Source of the DNA: Diplonema papillatum
Taxonomy: Eukaryota > Euglenozoa > Diplonemea > Diplonemida > Diplonemidae
Length of the DNA: 64,000 nucleotides
Assembly: GCA_030068145.1 (NCBI GenBank)
Contig: JAPJBO010000881.1
Span: 30,767 to 94,766 of the forward strand
Direction of reading: 5' to 3'
The position numbers were made by a program, and so were the translations under genes. Numbering within the stretch: position 1 is the stretch's first letter; the number at the start of each line of letters is the position of its first letter. The notes under the pieces were generated by a model. That model did no database searches. It was not told where the DNA came from and worked only from the letters and a program-made list of their open reading frames with translations. Shown here in pieces: positions 11,517 to 22,305 of the stretch.

Positions 11517-12895
11517 CCAAAGTTAAAGTGTGCAACTGTGTCCACATCCCTTTCACTACCCGACACCCAGCCTTGTAGAGGTTGACTAAAGTAATCTTCA
11601 TTTTCTTTTCACTTGCTGTAACAGTTAGTGTGTGACAAAAGACTCCTTTTTTAGAGTGCAAGTTCGCTTAGGGATCCGGGTTTTTTCTGGGAGGGGCGTG
11701 CCTGCTTTAGGTTGCAACTAGGTACCTCGGCGCAGGCGGCGCTTGAGTACTCTCGAGTGTTGGTTGTCCGGAGTCGATTCAATCACCCGCAACAGATGCT
11801 GAGCGACCCTCGGTTCAAGGCAAGGTTAAAGTGTGCACCTGTGTCCACCCCGACTCCCAGCCGATGGTTAACCGGAAGACCCTAAACCGAACCTTTAAAC
11901 AGCCATAAACGCTAGTGATAGAGAGCCCACACGACTTGATAGTGTACCTGGCTACTAGATAGTACCTGGCGTACCGGGGTCAACTCCACACGTTGGCGAG
12001 TGAGCTTTCGCGAGTGAGCGAAGCTTTGTAGGTGAGGACAAATCTTCTTTTCGAAGGTGTTCCTGAACGGTTGTAGAGCTTGACTAAAAATTTCTTCATT
12101 TTCTTTTCACTTGCTGTAACAGTTAGTGTGTGACAATGAAGACTCCTTTTTTAGAGTGCAAGTTCGCTTCGGGATCCGGGGGTTTTCTGGGAGGGGCGTG
12201 CCTGCTTTAGGTTGCAACTAGGTACCTTGGCGCAGGCGGCGCTTGAGTACTCTCGAGTGTTGGTTGTCCCGAGTCGATTCAATCACCCGCAACAGATACC
12301 GAGCGACCCTCGGTTCAAGGCAAGGTTAAAGTGGGCAACTGTGTCCACATCCCTTTCACTACCCGACTCCCAGCCGATGGTTAACCGGAAGACCCTAAAC
12401 CGAACCTTTAAACAGCCAGCTAGTGATAGAGAGCCCACACGACTTGATAGTGTACCTGGCTACTAGATAGTACCTGGCGTACCGGGGTCAACTCCACACG
12501 TTGGCGAGTGAGCTTTTGCGAGTGAGCGAAGCTTTTGTAGGTGAGGACAAATCTTCTTTTCGAAGGTGTTCATGAACGGTTGTAGAGGTTGACTAAAGGT
12601 TTCTTCATTTTCTTTTCACTTGCTGTAACAGTTAGTGTGTGACAATGAAGACTCCTTTTTTAGAGTGCAAGTTCGCTTCGGGATCCGGGGGTTTTCTGGG
12701 AGGGGCGTGCCTGCTTTAGGTTGCAACTAGGTACCTTGGCGCAGGCGGCGCTTGAGTACTCTCGAGTGTTGGTTGTCCCGAGTCGATTCAATCACCCGCA
12801 ACAGATGCCGAGCGACCCTCGGTTCAAGGCAAGGTTAAAGTGTGCAACTGTGTCCACATCCCTTTCACTACCTGACTCCCAGCCTCGATGAGGTA
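11517..12895 (-). repeat. ~500-bp tandem repeat carrying the module on the minus strand
   Basis: AACAGTTAGTGTGTGACAA recurs at about 11619, 12117 and 12627 (spacing 498 and 510). Each unit carries the inverse of the ~55-bp module (TTTTTTAGAGTGCAAGTTCG then GGATCCGGG). Each also shares TTGAGTACTCTCGAGTGTTG and GGTTAAAGTGTGCAACTGTG; the last unit is incomplete. No protein is evident. Confidence 0.85.
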
Positions 12896-13019
12896 AGTCT
12901 CCTGGAATGGGGTATCCACAGAGGGTGAGACCCCCGCCGCGAGAGTCCGAATAAACGCTGAAAAGGAACAATCCTTCCCTCACACGCACGAGCAACCTTC
13001 GCGCCTTTTCTTTGTTTTA

Positions 13020-13195
13020 GTACCCACAATCTTGCGGGTACTAACTGCGGGCCCTGCAACGTATTGTGCGGGCTAAAAAGACGTAGGCAGGCGCGTTTTA
13101 GACGAGTTCAGGACCTGAAAATGAACCAGGGCAAACCCCCAAGGGGCAAGCGATACAGCACACGTACAACCAAAACGAAGCGCCTGTCTCTTTTT
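13020..13195 (+). repeat. dispersed repeat 'GGTTGATCAGAATTCC' family, partial copy
   Basis: Shares ATCTTGCGGGT, GCGGGCTAAAAAGACGTAGG and AAACGAAGCGCCTGTCT with the better copy at 26270-26460. Confidence 0.6.
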
Positions 13196-13639
13196 TTTGT
13201 GTCGTATGCGATCCTGGGATCTTTCGGTAGATCGATAAAGGGTACTGCTTTCCGACTAGTATCGATAACTGCAAGCGGGGAGTCTCTCCTGTCGAACTAC
13301 CCTCGTAGAACGGTCGCGAAATTTCCGAAAACAAGAAAAATATCACCTCCACAGCGCAATCCCCTTGAGGATTCCTAAAGGAACCGAATCGACGGCCACA
13401 TAAATGGAAATGTGGCGAACACACGCAAGTCCGGTACCAAGAGAAGACAGACAGCCACCTGCTACGGCACCATACTGAGTCGTGCATGCTAATCCATGTG
13501 GTTCATGTACTCAAAATAACTCAATGCTGAGTCGGGCCTGCCGTGTGGAAGGTGTGTGGATAATGGCCGAAACCACCAAGAAAGGTACACACCGATACTA
13601 GAGTTTACCAGAGCACAAAGGATATTTTCTACCTGGCAC

Positions 13640-14470
13640 CATAGATGGCCGGTTGATAACGTTATATCAGTCATTCTCCTGGCGACCGTTCAAATATGGA
13701 AGAAGCGATCTGGAGGTCAACCCCTCGTCATTTTCTTTGGTCCGAGGGCGTTTTTGAACTGTTTTGAATCCGATCTTTTCATTCCGACCCTCGGTGGGCT
13801 CCGAAGCTCGATATTGACGGGCTTAAGCCTAAAATTAGGTTTTGCGAAAAACGCATTCTCGTGTTTTGCCATCGAGGGGGTCGCCAGGTTTTCTGTAGCA
13901 CCCCGGGAACAGAGTTCCCAGGCATGCTCCGGATTAAAACCATCTTTGATTGACCAAATTAGAGGCGGGGATGGTGGGTGTATGGGCTGCAACAGCTTTC
14001 CCCTGTGTCACCGTACTATACCACAAGGGGCACCACGAGGGCCTAGCACCCTGTGGGCTCAGTACCCGCCATCCCAGTTCTGAAGTGCGTTCATAGGGTG
14101 ATGGTAATTTGCCTGGTGAAGTGGGGTGCAACAGGAGGGCCATGGGGGTCAACCTTTTGTGTGTTCCGAGGTGGTATTTTGACGATTTCGTGACCGATCT
14201 TTCCATTCCGTGTCTTCTCGGGAGCAACAGGCACGTATCTCACGCGCCCCCGGTATAATCTAAGCATAATTATATCGGGCCGAACTTGTCCAAGGGGGTC
14301 GTCATGTTTTTCTAAACCCCCGGGAACAGAGAGCCCAGGGACACCTGCGCTCATATCATCAAAGATTGGTCGATTTAGTGACACCTTTGGTGACTGTATG
14401 CGCTGCAATAGGATGGTCATTTTTGAACGGTCGCCAGGAGAATGACTGATATAACGTTATAACGGTCATA
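13640..14470. mobile_element. ~830-bp element with ~55-bp terminal inverted repeats
   Basis: The left end (ATAGATGGCCGG, AACGTTATATCAGTCATTCT, CCTGGCGACCGTTCAAA) is matched in reverse by 14418-14485 (TTGAACGGTCGCCAGGAGAA, TGACTGATATAACGTTATAA, ATAGATGGCCG). The interior has two diverged direct repeats of about 400 bp. They share CCGATCTTT(T/C)CATTCCG, CCCCCGGGAACAGAG and a stretch around ATCAAAGATTGG. No transposase ORF is recognised, so this is probably a non-autonomous DNA transposon. Confidence 0.7.
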
Positions 14471-14472
14471 AC

Positions 14473-14556
14473 ACATAGATGGCCGTTGTATAACGTTATA
14501 TAACGTTATATAACGTTATATAACGTTATATAACGTTATACAACGGCCATCTATGT
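14473..14556. repeat. 84-bp palindrome with a TATAACGT core
   Basis: The outer arms ACATAGATGGCCGTTGTA and TACAACGGCCATCTATGT are perfect inverses. The core is five to six repeats of TATAACGTTA, itself self-complementary. It abuts the right end of the 13640-14470 element and shares its end sequence, so it looks like a partly inverted copy of that terminus. Confidence 0.85.
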
Positions 14557-14702
14557 GGCACGCGACTTTTCTGCACCCTCGGGGTGCTACTTCTCTACAC
14601 TCTGGGTCTACTTCACTACGGCCACTCGTAGCAACACTCGTGGCCAGAAAACCACTTTTCTCTCGAGAATAAATAGCTATTTCCACGTTGCCAAAAGTCA
14701 CA

Positions 14703-14740
14703 TCCCAGAGACCTTAGAACCCCCGGAGTTTCACTCTAAA
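14703..14740 (+). repeat. module copy with internal 12-bp deletion
   Basis: Reads AGAGACCTTAGAACCCCCGG, then AGTTTCACTCTAAA. Compared with other copies it lacks the segment between two TTTC words (AAGCGAACTTTC), a typical slippage deletion. Confidence 0.7.
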
Positions 14741-14892
14741 CAACGTGTAGGACGTGGGGGGCCCAGGACCACTTGCACAATGCAGTGGACCTGGTGTCGG
14801 TCACATACGCTAAAAACGAAGCTACACGGATGCGCAACCACGTGTGACAGTAAACAGCAAAGTAAAAGCGACACAAAGTACGAAAAGGAATG

Positions 14893-15332
14893 AAGACACA
14901 CTGCCCAGACCCTGCTCTAACAGTACAAAAGGAAACCCCCCCTTCCCCCCCCGCCTCACAAGTCAAACGGAGACTTCAAAAAACCGACCGCTTACTACCA
15001 GAAACAGTCTAAATACCACCAACATCGAAAGGTTGATGTACTCGGCTACTTCCGAATTCACATCCAGATCCCGCGTCTCCAACCGGGTCTATTCGAGTCC
15101 GAAAGGACCGGCAGAGCCTAGTTGCTTCGGGGGGTCGAGCCTTATGGCCGGTCCCCGGTTATCTCCTGGTTCGCCATTCGAAGGAGTGGAGGTGGATCCG
15201 GTTGCCGCCGGGGAAGAAGAATTCTGTGGATGAACATCACCGTCACCCACTACCGACGGCTGGAGGGCAGTCGGGTCTTTTTCCGACTTTCTTGCTCCCC
15301 TTCTTCCTTTTGACTATGGGGAGTTCGTGGTA
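14893..15332. other. no gene recognised
   Basis: Short + strand ORFs only (for example 14844-15233), with no conserved domain. Confidence 0.35.
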
Positions 15333-15533
15333 ATGCCAACGCCGAGAGTTCAGACCAAGGGCAACGGCGGGGGCACCTATGACTCTCTACCGTGGCCCAA
15401 TCCTGTGGGAAATCTGGGACGCATCTCCTTCCGAGAGTGCTTGAAAGTACCCATACAAAAGTGGACGGACCCTAACTTTACCCACCTCTGCGACGATTGC
15501 TGCGTCATTGCTGATGACATCCGTCCTCAGTAA
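15333..15533 (+). CDS. weak small ORF, hypothetical
   Basis: A 66-codon ORF from the ATG in GTGGTAATGCC to TAA. The C-terminal part (VPIQKWTDPNF then HLCDDCCVIADDI) looks more protein-like than its surroundings and contains Cys-Asp-Asp-Cys-Cys. There is no flanking copy, no GC rise and no recognised family. It could be an exon of a gene not otherwise visible, or chance. Confidence 0.2.
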   Translation: MPTPRVQTKGNGGGTYDSLPWPNPVGNLGRISFRECLKVPIQKWTDPNFTHLCDDCCVIADDIRPQ

Positions 15534-16185
15534 GGGCGGCTGACATCCGTGAGTGGCCTTTTTCTTCTTTCTATCCGTGCCCCTTCAAGCAACCGAGCAC
15601 GATCCGCAAGTCGTGGAACATATCGATGTGCGGTCACCAAAGCTGGCTCCCCCGTTCGTGGGGGACAGCAGCCCCACGAAAAGAAAAAAAACAAAAACTA
15701 GGATACCAAGAAACGTCGAAATACACCAGACTGCCCATCAACCCGGTTGATTGTCGGCAACACAACTCGAAACAGTCTTGCACAAGTGAAACCTTCAAGT
15801 GCGTGTGAGAAAGTAGGAAAACTGCCTCTTGTCCAAGAATCTTGAGGCTCGAGCTGAAATTCGGTGCGAGGAGGTAAATCGGAGATTTACTTTGGCACCC
15901 CCGACGCAGCATCCTGGTTCTTGCAGTTTACTGAGGGAATAGGAGCAAGACGCATGGCTAGCTGAGCACGACCACCTCGAATCGACACCAGGAGAATTCG
16001 GGTGGTGCTGGCTTCTACAACTAGTAATATTCCGGCAAAAGGTAGCACTCCTCAACTAGCCCGAACCAACAGGATCAAAGAATGTCAGTCACACCTTCCG
16101 GATTATTTTTTATATGAACAACAAGCCATGCATGCCCCCCCCAAACCCACCCAGTACATATTGACTTTAAAAAAACCCATTCGAC

Positions 16186-16245
16186 GAAAGGTCACCCGGA
16201 GACTCTAAAATTCCGGAACCTCAAGCGAACTACAACTCTAGAAAG
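16186..16245 (+). repeat. dispersed ~55-bp module, single copy
   Basis: Reads AGGTCACCCGGAGACTCTAA, then CCGGAACC and TCAAGCGAACTACAACTCTA. It is flanked by C-rich sequence with no recognised exon. Confidence 0.8.
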
Positions 16246-18939
16246 AGCTTTGTGCACCACCCACCGCTCCCGTTTGTCCCGACTTGTCTGTGTACATACC
16301 CCCGTCCCCACAACTCTCGTCTTCTTTCGGGGCTTTCGCATCTGGCCGCTCCCGCCTTTAATTCAATCATGTTAAAAATTCTCGAGGGGCTGCCTTGTGC
16401 TCATTCCGACGGAAGCTCGAGGAGGGAGAAACAAGAATACAACTGCAAAAGGGCGGGTACTCTTTTTTGTGTTGGCAATGCATTGTTGGTACGAACAATT
16501 AGTAGGTGGCAGCGTACTACATGAACCTTGCCAAAAAAAGTGAGTTCCGCTAGTGCGCGCAAGCAAAACGAACCACCTTGCGAATTGCCTCCGATGCTTT
16601 GTGCGCGGCAAAAAAACCGTAGGCAGCGTGTTTTTGGTTGATCAGCGAATTCCCAAATACAAGTGGGAAAACGATCAACCGCCGCTAAAACTAGATTCAC
16701 CTGTGTTTCGTGCGGCTACACATCATCCCTCCTTTGAGATTTCGCAACTGGCAGCCTCCGTCGAGTATTTCCTACAAAGCAGGTGCTTGTACAAAAATAA
16801 AAAAAAAGAGAAGAGGGGTGAGGGGAAAGCACCCGCCCGAGCAAGTTCCTGACTCGCTAGCTATCAGGGCCTCTGTGCTGTAGCTTTGTCGCGCATAAGG
16901 CGACATCATCTAGTAGACTAGCTATTAGGGCTCACGACTCGGCTGCATGTACAGTACGTCGGACCGTTCCGCCAACAGTCTTCAGGCTTCCCGTCTTCCC
17001 TGCAATCCCGCCCTAGTTTGACGTATGGCGAGCTCTGTCTCTCTGCCTTCGTTTCTTCCACCGCCCCGTGACGTAAGCTTCTTTTTTGTGTTAACAATGT
17101 ATTGTTGGTACTAAGAATTAGTAGTTGGCAGCGTACTACATGAAACTTATCAACGCAGGTGAGTTCCGCTAGTGCGCACAAACAAAAGAAAGCGCCACAC
17201 TAATTCTTTCGTTCGTTTGCAAGAGTGAGTGCAGCAGGTAAACTAGGTTGTCAAACTGCCGAAGCAGCCGGATAAAAACACCCCCTGCCCTCCAACTAAG
17301 ATCCTCCCTGTCAATACCACCCAACGACTGCGATGCGCGTGCGAAATGTCGGACGCTAGCGTCTGTCAAGAGCATGCGTGACTCAGCCGTGTTTTAAAGG
17401 TGAGATGAGAGGCATCAGCTCACTCTGTCAAAAAGGACCATACCACTGTGATTACAAGCCGCGGTTAAATTTGGACAACGTTGCGGAGGTGTGTCAGCTC
17501 CGCCCCGAGCCACCGAAGACGACAGCGTCGGGGGCCAAAAGGCCCCCGAAGGCAGTGTTCTGTCTAATCCTTAACCCTTTACGGACTGCTGTGCATATGG
17601 AAGTGTTGCGAACACCTCAGCAAGGATCCCCAGCGTTTCCTCATTGTGAAGTCATACAACTCTTTGAGTTGGACCCAGGGTTTCCCCAAATTGCTGCGCA
17701 ATCGGGCGCTCGATGATGAGACACAGCCAGGGGGTTATGCACTGCAGCGGTTGGGTGAGGTAACTCGGAACAACCCCCATTCCTCTCCGTCCGTATGGGG
17801 TTAAACTAAGAAAGGCCTTCCCCAACCGGCGCGGCCAGCTCTACGGGCCCGTGAAGCCCCAGATACGCTGCGCCTGCCATGAATTGAACTCGGGCAATCG
17901 GTAGCCACCTTCCTCGTCGGCCCGTGCCCGAGCACGTGCAGCTTCGACTCTCGTGCAGCAGTTCTGCTCGCAAGAAAGAGGCGTCACTCCTCACCTGCCA
18001 GATCCGTTACAGTCAGATCCAGCTAAAATAAACTAAAGAAATAAAATGATGAAACGATGGAAAACAACGCACATTCAAGAACACAAAAAAAAAAAAGAGA
18101 AGAAGATGTCGCATGCCTTCTTTCGTTTATCCCTACTCTCCTTCCTTTACAACAACACTTCGCGTTCCTTTCTTTTCTTTTGTTTACAACGAACAAGTAA
18201 AAAGAGGAAGAACCAAAGTTATGCCTTTCTTTCACCCGTGGTGGTTTGCCCTCCTTTTTTTTAGAGTTAACCATGCACTGTTGGAACTAATGGTACCCCC
18301 AGGTCCTGCAGGTTGCTGGCGGCTAGACGCCTGCGCCTCATCACCCTTGCATTGTCGCGGCGTTTCTTGTTCTCGGTGGTGACTCAGTGTCACACTGCAT
18401 TTACTAGAACCCCCAAATGGTGTACGCGTGAGCGCTTTCATCCCGATGAAGAAATTACTTGCAAGGCACCAATATCACCGTCCACAGAGCACAGATCTTG
18501 ATGCAAGGGGTTTGTCCCAGCCTTCTGAATACCAGCAGACACCGCCAGCCTCACCACCACGTCAACATGTCATGAACTTGGCCACATTGACGATGATAAG
18601 ACTGCCGCCCTCACTCTTTGGCCACACTGAGTCGGCCCGTGTGCACTTTTGTTGAGGTTCGTGCGCACGAATCACTGCCCTGGGGGAAAACGGTAGTAAT
18701 CAATATTGTTCCAGCCGGCGCACTCTACCGCCCCCCGCACGTCGAACGCCTCCCAATGCAACGCTGTTCCCGGCTGCGGCTACCCGGCGTCCGACACAAA
18801 ACGCGAAGAAACGAGCGCGGAGTCATCCGACAATGGCTCCGGCCTGGAGGCCACACTCGTAGGCCGCCCCCACATCGGCGCAACAAACGCGTTCCATCTG
18901 CTGTAGCGTAGAAACGGAGCGTTTGTCCAACACGAATTG
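16246..18939. other. gene-poor region of dispersed repeats
   Basis: Contains a reversed 'AGGAGGTAAA' fragment (16380-16450), two copies of the AACAATGCATTGTT repeat (16463-16570, 17080-17190) and part of the GGTTGATCAG family (16590-16690). It also has a copy of the GTCGGACGCTAGCGTCT repeat (17318-17440). Small ORFs at 17378-17716 and 18618-18911 have no recognisable domain. The 18880-18910 end matches the edge of the fragment at 4880. Confidence 0.45.
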
Positions 18940-19262
18940 TTTGCTCAGTCTGGCGTTGATGCAAATCCGCACCTTTTGCCCAGTCCGGCGTTTGTGCAAA
19001 CCCGAACCTTTTTGCCGGTCCGGCGTTTGTCCAACCCGAGTTTTTTGCTCAGTCTGGCGTTGGTGCAAATCCGCACCTTTTGCCCAGTCCGGCGGTTGTG
19101 CAAACCCGAAAACCTTTTTGTCCAGTCCGGCGTTGTGCAAACCCAAACCTTTTTGCCCAGTCCGGCGTTTGTGAAAACCCGAATCTTTTTGCCCAGTCCG
19201 GCATTTGTGCAAACCCGCACCTTTTTGTCCAGTCCGGCGTTTGTGCAAACCCGAACCCCTTG
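18940..19262 (+). repeat. ~37-bp minisatellite, about 8 units
   Basis: Units contain CCAGTCCGGCGTTTGTGCAA and ACCCGAACCTTTTTG with small length changes, so ORFs on both strands are repeat artefacts. A single half-unit with the same downstream context (GGCAAGTTCGGGG) occurs at 60895-60950. Confidence 0.9.
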
Positions 19263-19420
19263 AACCCTGAAATTCCAAGGGCCTGATTGGTGGCAAGTTC
19301 GGGGACCTGGTGCTAAGTTTGGGATGACAACAAGTTCGGGGCGCGTGCCCAGGGGGGAGGCCCCCCCTGGGCGCCATTTTCAAAGGAGCCCTGATTCGAG
19401 CTGCCCGCATCTGTAGCACC

Positions 19421-19729
19421 ATGTCAGATCTCAAGGTCGAAATCATGAAGGTGTATTACAGACTGCGAGGATTCTCACACGTGTTCGACACTTTCGTCGC
19501 GCAAACGTACGGAAAATACGAACTGGATGCCCGGGTCTTGTCGCGCTTCTACTACTATGTCGGAAAGGCATACGACGAGGGACGCCCCACCAACGTAGAG
19601 AAGCGATTCATCGGCATTCGCGCACCACAACAACCCGCCGCTCCGCCGGAATCACCGAGCCCTCCCGAAAGTGTTCCACCACACAACCCCGAGATGGGCA
19701 GAATCCTGCCTCTCGTGTGTGTTCGGTGA
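19421..19729 (+). CDS. hypothetical 102-residue protein or first exon
   Basis: Opens at ATG in CACCATGTC and stops at TGA. Residues 1-70 look like a folded, mixed-charge domain rich in Tyr/Phe (MKVYYRLRGFSHVF, LSRFYYYVGKAYDEG). After that comes a Pro-rich tail (QQPAAPPESPSPPESVPP). No family is recognised. Base composition matches the real genes better than the surrounding repeats. The tail contains possible GT donor sites near 19715, so this could be exon 1 of a longer gene. It lies directly before the broken copies of the secreted-protein gene and may itself be a captured gene fragment. Confidence 0.45.
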   Translation: MSDLKVEIMKVYYRLRGFSHVFDTFVAQTYGKYELDARVLSRFYYYVGKAYDEGRPTNVEKRFIGIRAPQQPAAPPESPSPPESVPPHNPEMGRILPLVCVR

Positions 19730-19819
19730 TGTCAAGTCTCTTCTTAGGTACCGCAGGGTCGGAATGACAGAACTTTCGGACATCGGGCTTGCGTATATTA
19801 GCTTTCAGACAAAACAGCT

Positions 19820-20282
19820 ACTCCATCGGCAGCGACCCTCGACGGCGGCTAACTCGTCGTGGCCTGGGAGACCGGCCGCCCGTCCTGCAACGGGAAGCTG
19901 TTCAGCGCACAGCGGAAGCTCATCAAGCAGTTCCCCATCACGGCCAACCCGTCCCTCGTCCTGCAACGGGAAGCTGTTCAACGCACAGCGGAAGCTCATC
20001 AAGCAGTTCCCCATCATGGCCAACCCGTCCCTCGTCCTGCAACGGGAAGCTGTTCAACGCACAGCGGAAGCTCATCAAGCAGTTCCCCATCATGGCCAAC
20101 CCGTCCCTCGTCCTGCAACGGGAAGCTGTTCAACGCACAGCGGAAGCTCATCAAGCAGTTCCCCATCATGGCCAACCCGTCCCTCGTCCTGCAACGGGAA
20201 GCTGTTCAGCGCGCAGCGGAAGCTCATCAAACAGTTCCCCATCACGACCAACCCGTCCCTCCCCGAAGCCCGCCCCACACAC
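19820..20282 (+). pseudogene. broken copy of the secreted-protein gene with a 76-bp repeat x5
   Basis: Matches codons about 44-92 of the gene at 21133, starting abruptly at CTCCATCGGCAGCGACC. A stop (GGCTAACTC) replaces Glu early on. A 76-bp unit (CTGCAACGGGAAGCTGTTCA within it; starts 19885, 19961, 20037, 20113, 20189) is repeated five times. Since 76 is not a multiple of three, the frame rotates. The copy breaks at GAAGCCCGCCCCAC, nearly the same point as the second copy at 20543. Confidence 0.85.
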
Positions 20283-20394
20283 CCTTCCCCAAAAAGCAGC
20301 GTGTTGGAAACTCAAAGCTGACTGGCGAAAATGACAAGTGGGCTATACTTCGATTCATCCGTTACCAACTTGCAAGCCCTACACTTAACACGCA

Positions 20395-20542
20395 CACAAA
20401 CACACAACGTAGTCGTTCTTCCGCGAAGGGAGGCGCCACGTTAGAACCCGGACCATCATCACACACGTCACAAGGCAGGTAATCACCATCGTATAGGAAA
20501 CATACCTACACAACCATCCACCCATCCACTTATATCGTGGAT
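20395..20542 (+). promoter_or_regulatory. duplicated 5' flank of the secreted-protein gene
   Basis: About 150 bp nearly identical to 20985-21132 just before the intact gene, including CGTAGTCGTTCTTCCGCGAA, ACACCTACACAACCATCCAC (one base different) and TATATCGTGG before the ATG. The promoter and 5' UTR were therefore duplicated together with the first codons. Activity is unknown. Confidence 0.5.
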
Positions 20543-20840
20543 ATGAACGCCCAGAGAGGCACGTCGGTAGGGCTCACCCTAGCGATGCTCACTGCGTCCA
20601 CTTGCATAGCAGCGCCGTATGAACGCGAAGGTGGCCGCGTGTCGATAAGCAACGAGTCTTTTCGACTTCATCGGCAGCGACCCTCGACGGCGGCGAGCTC
20701 GTCGTGGCCTGGCAGACCGGCCGCCTGTTTTGCAACGGGAAGCTGTTCAGCGCGCAGCGGAAACTCATCAAGCAGTTCCCCATCACGAAGCCCGCCCCAC
20801 GCACCCTTCGGACCCAAAAAAAGCAGCGTGTCGAAAACTC
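20543..20840 (+). pseudogene. truncated, frameshifted 5' copy of the secreted-protein gene
   Basis: Starts with an intact signal-peptide region (same start as 21133), then loses one base after AGCAACGAG. This shifts the frame before the first repeat. Homology ends near GAAGCCCGCCCCACG, around codon 92 of the parent. It cannot encode the full protein. Confidence 0.85.
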
Positions 20841-20984
20841 GAGGCCGACTGGTGAACGTGACAAGTGGGCTATACTTCGATTCAGCCGTTACCCACTTAA
20901 AGCCCTACACTTAACACACGCAAACACACAGCCGCAACGTAATAGAGCTGAAAACCTAGGTGTTGCCCATCTTTGAGTTCCACA

Positions 20985-21132
20985 CGCAAACACACAACGT
21001 AGTCGTTCTTCCGCGAAGGGAGGCGCCACGTTAGAACCCGGGCCAGCAACACACACGCCACAAGGCAGGTAATCACCATCGCATAGGAAACACACCTACA
21101 CAACCATCCACCCATCCGCCTATATCGTGGAT
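20985..21132 (+). promoter_or_regulatory. probable promoter/5' UTR of the secreted-protein gene
   Basis: Defined by conservation with 20395-20542. It contains a TATATC word about 10 bp before the ATG and ACAC-rich sequence. No transcription start can be placed. Confidence 0.4.
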
Positions 21133-22305
21133 ATGAACAAAGCCCAGAGAGGCACGTCGGCAGGGCTCGCCCTAGCGATGCTCACTGCGTCCACTTGCAT
21201 AGCAGCGCCGTATGAACGCGAAGGTGGCCGCGTGTCGATAAGCAACGAGGTCTTTTCGACTCCATCGGCAGCGACCCTCGACGGCGGCGAGCTCGTCGTG
21301 GCCTGGCAGACCGGCCGCCCGTCCTGCAACGGGAAGCTGTTCAGCGCACAGCGGAAACTCATCAAGCAGTTCCCCATCACGACCAACCCGTCCCTCCCCG
21401 AAGCCCGCCCAGCGGTCGCCGCTGTGGGCCAGGGTGGATTCGTCGTCGTCTGGCAGGTGCAGAAGCCGACGCCACGCGCTTGCGGCCAGATCTACAGCCC
21501 GCGAGGCGACCCTATCAGTGAACAGTTCTTCATCAGTGCGGCGCAAGCCGACGCAAGACCGGCGAGGGTATACCATCCGGATGGGTTCGTCGTGACGTGG
21601 GAGGTCGCGAAGGGAGGACCCGCTGGTGGAGTGTACGCGCAGCGGTTTGATTTGAAGGGAAACCGCCGCGGGGAATCGATCAAGGTGAATAGAGAGCCTG
21701 GCATGGACTCGGCGTACGTGTGGTACAACCCGAGAGCGGTGGGTCTGCTGGACGGGACGTGGGTGGTTACGTGGCACGTGAACGTGGGGATCGACAACTA
21801 CGAAGTGCGCGCGAAGTTTTACTACCCGGACGGCACTGAATCCGACGAGATCTTCGTCAACACAGAGACCCTCGGCCGCCAGTCTGCGCCTTCCATCGCG
21901 GGGCTCGCGGCTTCGAACGCCGTCGCGATCGCTTGGCAAGACATCGACCTCAGCATCGCGAACGCCCAGCTCTTCGACGCGCGGGGCAGCCGCATAGGCC
22001 CCGAAATCCTGGTCAACCCGCAGCCCTTCGCCCGCGGCCCTATAGTGACCCCCGCGGTGGCCGGCGGGTTTGCGGTCGTCTTCGAGGCCGGCTCGCTGTA
22101 CGACAAGCTGGTCGGCCGCGTCTTCTCCGCGACCGGCGTGCCTGTGGGCAGCGAGATGGCGGTGTCCGACCACGGGACGGCCCGGGGCCCCGCCGTGGCG
22201 CCCCTGTTGGGTGGCGGCCTCGTCGCCCTGTGGACGGACATCTACAGCTGCTACTCGCAGCACTTCGCCCCGCGCATCGACAAATGCACGGAGGTCCCCA
22301 GATGA
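21133..22305 (+). CDS. secreted seven-repeat protein, probable beta-propeller
   Basis: A 390-residue single-exon ORF. The ATG at 21133 is preferred over the in-frame GTG two codons earlier. Residues 1-26 form a signal peptide (GLALAMLTASTCIAA). Seven repeats of about 50 residues follow, each with a Gly-rich turn and a strand ending in Trp or Phe: LVVAWQ (54), FVVVWQ (103), FVVTWE (152), WVVTWH (210), VAIAWQ (264), FAVVFE (313), LVALWT (363). Several are followed by a Q-R-F-x-x-x-G-x-x-x-G segment (YAQRFDLKGNRRGE). This pattern is common in bacterial surface and secreted proteins; seven copies suggest a seven-bladed propeller. No catalytic motif is seen. Truncated 5' copies lie upstream and 3' copies downstream. 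A bacterial origin by transfer is possible. Confidence 0.85.
   Translation: MNKAQRGTSAGLALAMLTASTCIAAPYEREGGRVSISNEVFSTPSAATLDGGELVVAWQTGRPSCNGKLFSAQRKLIKQFPITTNPSLPEARPAVAAVGQGGFVVVWQVQKPTPRACGQIYSPRGDPISEQFFISAAQADARPARVYHPDGFVVTWEVAKGGPAGGVYAQRFDLKGNRRGESIKVNREPGMDSAYVWYNPRAVGLLDGTWVVTWHVNVGIDNYEVRAKFYYPDGTESDEIFVNTETLGRQSAPSIAGLAASNAVAIAWQDIDLSIANAQLFDARGSRIGPEILVNPQPFARGPIVTPAVAGGFAVVFEAGSLYDKLVGRVFSATGVPVGSEMAVSDHGTARGPAVAPLLGGGLVALWTDIYSCYSQHFAPRIDKCTEVPR

Noticed and set aside
18823..19446. 207-residue minus-strand ORF with RRTGQKG repeats
   Set aside because: It is a translation of the ~37-bp minisatellite and is open in several frames on both strands.
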